Source: Rhodothermales bacterium
Lineage (GTDB): Bacteria; Bacteroidota; Rhodothermia; Rhodothermales; Bin80
Assembly: GCA_022821385.1 (NCBI GenBank)
Contig: JAJEDR010000022.1
Location: 1 to 47,787, forward strand
DNA length: 47,787 nucleotides
Direction of reading: 5' to 3'
The position numbers and the translations under genes are program-made. The notes beneath the pieces were generated by a model. The model did not search any database, was not told the DNA's origin, and worked only from the letters and a program-made list of their open reading frames with translations. Below are positions 43,541-47,787 of the stretch, piece by piece (the stretch's first letter is position 1; every line of letters begins with the position of its first letter).

Positions 43541-44821
43541 CTAACGCAGATAGAAATCAAAGGGCATTGACATTCTGACCGGAATCGCGCTCCCCTGATA
43601 AAGGCCTGGCTTGAATCTTGCGTGTTCAGTAATAACTCGAATGGCTTCCTCGTCACATCCACCTCCGATGCCTTCAAGGATTGCTGCATCATGAACATTA
43701 CCCTCCTTGTCCACCGTAAATTGTACCATCACCCGTCCCTCAATCTCGGCCCTGCGCGCACTTTCTGGGTATTGTATTTCAGTGCTGAAACCTCCAATGA
43801 GCTCCGGCAGCTCATCAGGGATCGTGAAAGCTGTAAGATCTTCTACTTGTCTGATTCGCATCATCCTCTGGCCTACCTCGTCCTTAGGTATGGCGGCATA
43901 ACCACTTATTTTGAATATTTCAGACTGTACCCGAGCCGAATCTGCAGCAGGATTGAGGACCGAGAACTTGCGGGCTTGTTCAACCATGGATTCATTGTCT
44001 TTATCAAGGATCTCCATGTGCAGAATGTATATGCCAGAAACAAGAGTAGACAAATCAAACATACCGACAAGGACATCCGTTGGTCGCTCTGCTCGCTCAG
44101 AGCGCTTCAGTAAACCTGTGATGGGCGCCGGCCAGTTCGCCTCGGAAACGTATATAAGCGAAGTGTATTCGTTTGTATCTCGAGCTGTGCAGGCAGTATT
44201 GTAGGCCTCTGCATAGTAGAAGAGGTTAGTAGCTCCTTCGCCGTACAGTTGGTTGGCATTTGGACGTATACGGAGTCCTTTCTTATAGAATGGATCCTCT
44301 CTATCCACCGAACGAGTAATTCTGGTAGCCAGCGTTATATCTGAAAGTGCACAGCTATCCAGCTGACCGTAGTCTGGTATCACTACATCACGGCTTGCCT
44401 GTACTGGATCTTGAGCAGACAAAGGCATGACTATTTGCAGTTCGTACTCACCGGGCGCGACAGTTAGCCGGACTTGACGCAAAAACATCTGCCCTTCTGT
44501 AATCACAGATGAATCCACCACAGCAAACTGCATATCTGTTTTCTGCTCCCATACAACACGATTTGCAGATGCATCCAGATCCGTATCGGAAGAACTAAGC
44601 AAGCTTAGTTCAAGTGGAACCGTAGACGTGTAGAGCGAATCATCCGCTTCATATGTAAGTGTGCTCGCCTTGACCTCCATATAAAGTTCAACCAGTGACT
44701 CCTGTTCGTCATAGGCGAATGACGCGTAATCAAAATCAATCTGTGGAGCCTGTTTAGCTGCACTGCCAGCTACGATTAGCAGCAAGCCAAAGAAGGGGGT
44801 CAAATAACGTGTTCCATTCAT
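43541..44821 (-). CDS. GWxTD-like N-terminal region fused to a TonB C-terminal domain
   Basis: A 426-residue exported protein. A signal peptide (about 5-22) is followed by a region of about 300 residues with the pattern seen at the start of GWxTD-domain proteins: FDYASFAYDEQESLVELYMEV, then VAPGEYELQIV and a long Ig-like strand series. At about 345-426 comes a TonB-C/energy-transducer module: PELIGGFSTEIQYPESARRAEIEGRVMVQFTVDKEG, a GGGCDEEAIRVITEHARFKPG helix-strand and a final RMSMPFDFYLR strand. The usual GWxTD domain is not present at the end. The combination is unusual. The frame is open to 44917, but the signal peptide sets the ATG at 44821. The role is unknown. Confidence 0.8.
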   Translation of the reverse strand: MNGTRYLTPFFGLLLIVAGSAAKQAPQIDFDYASFAYDEQESLVELYMEVKASTLTYEADDSLYTSTVPLELSLLSSSDTDLDASANRVVWEQKTDMQFAVVDSSVITEGQMFLRQVRLTVAPGEYELQIVMPLSAQDPVQASRDVVIPDYGQLDSCALSDITLATRITRSVDREDPFYKKGLRIRPNANQLYGEGATNLFYYAEAYNTACTARDTNEYTSLIYVSEANWPAPITGLLKRSERAERPTDVLVGMFDLSTLVSGIYILHMEILDKDNESMVEQARKFSVLNPAADSARVQSEIFKISGYAAIPKDEVGQRMMRIRQVEDLTAFTIPDELPELIGGFSTEIQYPESARRAEIEGRVMVQFTVDKEGNVHDAAILEGIGGGCDEEAIRVITEHARFKPGLYQGSAIPVRMSMPFDFYLR

Positions 44822-44947
44822 GAATCCTCTCTCCTGTTGCGAAAAAATTCCCAAACCGACCACAATTGTGTTCCCATCTACCGAAACTGCATCAACGGGA
44901 TTAGCAATCCCCGGCACTTCTTGTAAAAAGTACTCAGAAAAACTATC

Positions 44948-45736
44948 CTAAACACCTTGTAGCATGGAGAAAAACCCCGTGAAAACCATAACATCGTAGA
45001 TCGCGTGTGCCCAGGCAACAACGGCAAAACCGCGTATCAGAAAAACCGCATTGAAAATCAAACCGCCAATAGCTCGGTAAACAAACACGCCGAGTTCCCA
45101 TGGATCACCCATGTTCCCAAAATGATGTATCGCGCTAAAAGCAATCGCACCAACCACTGCGGCCAAAATATACATGAGCACTTTGGCTTTGGGGAAGGCT
45201 AGCCGCAACACGAAGGCAAGCCCACCGACAAGCAGAACACGAAAAAACAGCTCCTCATATAAGCCGGCTCCAAGGGAAAGAACCAGCTCCATGACTAGAT
45301 TTGACTCATTGTGTACCTCCTGTGCAAACATCATCGGTGACATCAACCATTGCGTAAAACCAGAGGTAATAAAAGCGAAGAGAATCGCGTAAACGGTGCT
45401 TTCAAGTATGATAAAACCAGGATATTTGCTATGGAATGTGACTTTCTTTTTCCTCTCAATGGCAACAATGAGCGCACCCACAACCAGCACTACACCGAAC
45501 AGTATTAGCTCATGTGCCAGCCCGAAACTTGGAATGAGGTCTTTTAGCCAGATATCAGCGATAATACGAACCTCCGCCGCCGCGCCACGATTCACCCACA
45601 CAATCCCTATTTCATAGAGCAACAGGAGCGGAAGTGCCATTAGGAACCCCCATGTTGCGGTTCGCGTGGTCCGGAAATAGCTTGCAAATACACCCGAAGC
45701 CGGGGGTTCGGTAGATGAAGAATACTCGTCAGTCAT
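44948..45736 (-). CDS. CPBP-family intramembrane metalloprotease
   Basis: A 262-residue membrane protease of the CPBP (CAAX/bacteriocin-processing, Rce1-like) family. The conserved motifs are EE..FR at Glu161, Glu162 and Arg166 (LYEELFFRVLL), a His pair at 204-205 (SAIHHFG) and the last His/Asp in WAHAIYD (about 241-247). There are about seven or eight hydrophobic segments. Substrates are unknown for most bacterial members. It overlaps the end of the TPR gene by 8 bases and is likely cotranscribed with it. The frame contains no odd features. Confidence 0.9.
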   Translation of the reverse strand: MTDEYSSSTEPPASGVFASYFRTTRTATWGFLMALPLLLLYEIGIVWVNRGAAAEVRIIADIWLKDLIPSFGLAHELILFGVVLVVGALIVAIERKKKVTFHSKYPGFIILESTVYAILFAFITSGFTQWLMSPMMFAQEVHNESNLVMELVLSLGAGLYEELFFRVLLVGGLAFVLRLAFPKAKVLMYILAAVVGAIAFSAIHHFGNMGDPWELGVFVYRAIGGLIFNAVFLIRGFAVVAWAHAIYDVMVFTGFFSMLQGV

Positions 45737-46043
45737 CGTCTACTTCCATCAAAGCCTGCTGAAGCTCGGATCGATCCTTCACCTCGTGAAGATCATTACA
45801 CACCTGGATGCCTTCCTGGTATGTTCGCACTGCATCATCCCGATTGCCAAGCTCCTGGTAAAGTTTTCCCAGGTGATAATAGACCCCTGTGTAGCCTGGA
45901 GCCGTAGCCAGGACGGACTTATACCAATTCAGTGCATCTTCCAACCGCCCCCTTTTGTGACACTCAAATCCAAGCGCAAAAAGCGTAAAAGGATCTGACT
46001 TATCATCCTCGTACAACTGCAAAAGCTGTTGTATGCGATCCAT
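45729..46043 (-). CDS. Small TPR protein
   Basis: A 104-residue protein made of tetratricopeptide helices. The repeats read DPFTLFALGFECHKRGRLEDALNWYKSVLATAPGY and TGVYYHLGKLYQELGNRDDAVRTYQEGIQVC, each with the A/G, Y and A positions of the TPR consensus. No signal peptide, so cytoplasmic and a likely protein-protein adaptor. The ATG at 46043 starts MDRIQQLLQLYEDD; a longer start at 46070 adds nine residues. It precedes the CPBP protease with an 8-base overlap, which suggests a functional link, but no partner is known. Confidence 0.82.
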   Translation of the reverse strand: MDRIQQLLQLYEDDKSDPFTLFALGFECHKRGRLEDALNWYKSVLATAPGYTGVYYHLGKLYQELGNRDDAVRTYQEGIQVCNDLHEVKDRSELQQALMEVDDD

Positions 46044-46126
46044 TTCGCTCGCTCCGTCCGGAACGCTCAATTCCGTCTATGCAATGCCTTTGAGGGAAAG
46101 CGGAGGACCAAATAGTCACACTTTAC

Positions 46127-46975
46127 CTACCAGCCTCCGCCAGCACCACCACCTCCAAAGCCTCCCCCGCCAAAGCCTCCGCCGAAACCTCCACCAAAAC
46201 CGCCGCCAAAGCCTCCGCCTGCACCAAAACTTCCTCCTCCACCGAAGCCACCGGCTCCACGTCCACTTGCATGTCCCAATAAGAACATCAGTGGAATAAT
46301 ACTGTCGCCATGGTGACGGCGACCTGGTCCTCCTCTTCCGCCACCGCGCGTAAGCATCGTGAAAACAACGAATACCACGACCATCATCAACAATGCAAGG
46401 CCCCCAAGATCCCCCCTTCTGCCTGAACCCTGCGCGGCTGGCAGAAACTCTGCCGTGTACTCCCCCGCTGCAGCAAGCATAAGTGCGTCTACTGCTCCAG
46501 CCAAACCGGCATAATATTGTCCCTCTCTAAAATTGGGCGTTATGATATCTCGTACAATACGCCCGGCCAGTACATCTGGAATTGCTCCCTCCAAACCATA
46601 CCCTACCGCAATAAACACGGCACGATCTTGCTCGCTGACCAGAATAAGTACCCCATTGTCATGCTCAGTCTGCCCTACTCCGAGCGACTGTCCTAATTCG
46701 GTTGCATATTCGGCAATATCACGCCCCTCCAATGATTGTATTATGCGAATAGCAATCTGTGTTGAGGTACTGTCCGCATACAGACGCAACGAGAGCGCTA
46801 GGCGCTGTTCCTCCTGCGAAGACAGCATTCCAGCTTCGTCAACAACGATCTGGTTCCGTTCCTGGGCTAAAACGCTTCCATGAACCACTACCAGTGCTAT
46901 CAGAGCAACTGGGACAAACCAGCAAAACCGCCTGTACTTATGAATCAAAATCGACCTCTGGTGCACTCTGGGCAT
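46127..46975 (-). CDS. TPM-domain (YgcG-like) protein with Gly-rich tail
   Basis: A 282-residue envelope protein. A signal peptide (about 15-35, ending VLAQ) is followed by the TPM_phosphatase/YgcG domain at about 38-165 (VVDEAGMLSSQEEQRLALSLRLY, NGVLILVSEQDRAVFIAVGYGLEGAIPD, IITPNFREGQYYAGL), then a membrane segment at about 187-203, and a tail of about 45 residues almost entirely Gly and Phe ending in GGGW. TPM domains occur with LemA, as here: this gene starts inside the lemA 3' end (38-base overlap). The function is poorly known; phosphatase activity has been shown for plant relatives. The longer open frame to 47080 lacks a signal. Confidence 0.87.
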   Translation of the reverse strand: MPRVHQRSILIHKYRRFCWFVPVALIALVVVHGSVLAQERNQIVVDEAGMLSSQEEQRLALSLRLYADSTSTQIAIRIIQSLEGRDIAEYATELGQSLGVGQTEHDNGVLILVSEQDRAVFIAVGYGLEGAIPDVLAGRIVRDIITPNFREGQYYAGLAGAVDALMLAAAGEYTAEFLPAAQGSGRRGDLGGLALLMMVVVFVVFTMLTRGGGRGGPGRRHHGDSIIPLMFLLGHASGRGAGGFGGGGSFGAGGGFGGGFGGGFGGGFGGGGFGGGGAGGGW

Positions 46976-47540
46976 CACTGTCTGCCTCAAACGGGGATCG
47001 ACGGCTGTGCCCAAACATGCCGGCAAACATGGCTGCGGGGAATCGGCGGATCGCCGTGTTGTAATCGCGCACCACACCATTGTAACGTGTGCGTGCCGTA
47101 TTTATGCGATTTTCTGTACCCTCCAACTGAACCTGCAAATCACGAAATCCTTCCGTAGCCCGTAGTTGCGGGTAATTTTCACTGACAACCAATAATCTGC
47201 CGAGCGCCCCCGAAAGTTGGGACTGTGCCTGCTGGAATTGTGCTAGACCTTCTGGATCACGTACATCCTCGGCAGATACATTTATGGATGTAGCCCGAGC
47301 ACGTGCCTCCGTTACAGCCTGGAGCGTTTCCTGCTCAAAGTCTCCGGCGGCCCTCACCGTATTCACAAGGTTTGGAATCAGATCAGCTCTTCGCTGATAG
47401 GCAGTCTGAACATTCGCCCAAGCCTCCTCAACCATCTCCTCCTGTCCCACCAGATTGTTGTAGGTTCCGCAACCGGCACAGCCTGCAAACCCTACAAGCA
47501 AAACAACAACCAACAAAACCAACGTACTTGTACGACGCAT
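46938..47540 (-). CDS. lemA: LemA-family protein
   Basis: A 200-residue envelope protein. An N-terminal hydrophobic segment ends in GFAGCAGC, a credible lipobox (VGFAGC), so it may be a lipoprotein. The LemA signature follows: YNNLVGQEEMVEEAWANVQTAYQRRADLIPNLVNTVR (about 27-63), then the coiled-coil-like helices with ATSINV, LVVSENYPQLRATEGFRDLQ and ENRINTARTRYN, and the final FPAAMFAGMFG. LemA proteins are of unclear function and often sit with TPM-domain partners. Here the next gene overlaps its end by 38 bases. Confidence 0.92.
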   Translation of the reverse strand: MRRTSTLVLLVVVLLVGFAGCAGCGTYNNLVGQEEMVEEAWANVQTAYQRRADLIPNLVNTVRAAGDFEQETLQAVTEARARATSINVSAEDVRDPEGLAQFQQAQSQLSGALGRLLVVSENYPQLRATEGFRDLQVQLEGTENRINTARTRYNGVVRDYNTAIRRFPAAMFAGMFGHSRRSPFEADSDAQSAPEVDFDS

Positions 47541-47573
47541 ATTACATCCAAATTAAGCTCTATCGTGCGTACG

Positions 47574-47787
47574 TCAATCAGGGCTAGTGGTTTCGGCAAC
47601 AGCATCTAGATACTCCTGTAGTATTATACCTGCGGCAACTTGGTCTACAACACCACGCCTGCCTTGGAAGGATCGTCCACACAGCATAATCTTAGCTTCT
47701 TCAGATGTATAGCGCTCATCCCAGCGTACGATAGCTACATCTGGCATCTGGTTTAACAAGCGTCGGATATATTCGTCTACACGCCTG
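47574..47787 (-). CDS. ruvX: Putative pre-16S rRNA nuclease/Holliday junction resolvase, C-terminal part
   Basis: The C-terminal 70 residues of a YqgF/RuvX protein; the 5' end is beyond the window. It has the DERYTSEEAK motif (about 24-33 of the visible part) and the ending DQVAAGIILQEYLD with the conserved Asp, both typical of the family. It takes part in 16S rRNA maturation and was once named a Holliday junction resolvase. The catalytic N-terminal Asp is outside. The stop is at 47574, 33 bases before the lemA start, on the same strand. Confidence 0.85.
   Translation of the reverse strand, partial: RRVDEYIRRLLNQMPDVAIVRWDERYTSEEAKIMLCGRSFQGRRGVVDQVAAGIILQEYLDAVAETTSPD

Noticed and set aside
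46033-46299. His/Arg/Gln-rich frame opposite the Gly-rich tail
   Set aside because: Artefact of reading the repetitive Gly codons of the TPM protein on the other strand.
1-47787. CRISPR array, tRNA, rRNA, transposase or integrase
   Set aside because: Looked for regular direct repeats, tRNA-like folds and mobile-element proteins on both strands; none recognised.

Overview
The window (about 47.8 kb, roughly balanced GC) looks like a chromosomal segment of a Gram-negative bacterium of the FCB/Bacteroidota-Rhodothermota-Balneolota group. The signs are a secreted protein with a type IX secretion (T9SS) C-terminal sorting domain carrying the NYPNPFNP signature, a TonB-dependent receptor with an N-terminal CarboxypepD_reg-like domain, a CBM9-like/DUF5916 outer-membrane protein, two TonB-C proteins, and weak or absent Shine-Dalgarno sequences. 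Rhodothermota or Balneolota is my best guess. It rests on protein style only, because no rRNA or tRNA gene was seen.

Layout. 1-6.9 kb: the 5' end of parC (minus strand), a small exported protein, birA and coaX in an overlapping plus-strand run, then ybaK and an M28 glutamate-carboxypeptidase-like peptidase on the minus strand, and a soluble protein made of two repeated sensor-like modules. 6.9-11.7 kb: an accessory patch with two tandem AbiEi/AbiEii (type IV toxin-antitoxin/abortive infection) gene pairs. They are clearly a duplication, and the second toxin has lost two catalytic carboxylates. 11.7-19.1 kb: a group II PLP decarboxylase divergent from an aldehyde dehydrogenase, a CoA-binding protein with O-acetylhomoserine sulfhydrylase, PPK2 and a small membrane protein. 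19.4-28.6 kb: pdxH, then what looks like a phosphate island: ppk1 divergent from a TonB-dependent receptor, a T9SS-exported protein and a Na/Pi cotransporter. The ppk1/receptor intergenic region holds four Pho-box-like half sites at exact 11-bp spacing, and a terminator-like hairpin with a competing upstream arm sits just before the Na/Pi gene.

28.8-33.9 kb: a YfiT/DinB protein with an SDR (minus), and a plus-strand run of phosphoribosyltransferase, Tat-type aldo/keto reductase and two tandem paralogous CarboxypepD_reg proteins. 34.2-41.9 kb: a Rieske oxygenase, an AcuI/YhdH oxidoreductase, a TonB protein, an AbgT transporter, a DUF5916 protein and a TIGR02206 membrane protein. 42.0-47.8 kb: a cysteine-desulfurase-like protein, a TonB-C protein with an unusual N-terminal half, a CPBP protease, a TPR protein, the TPM (YgcG-like) and LemA pair, and the 3' part of ruvX at the edge.

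The most interesting signals are the candidate Pho-regulated polyphosphate, receptor, secreted-protein and phosphate-transport locus, and the tandem AbiE pairs with an apparently dead second nucleotidyltransferase. No CRISPR array, rRNA, tRNA, transposase or integrase was found.
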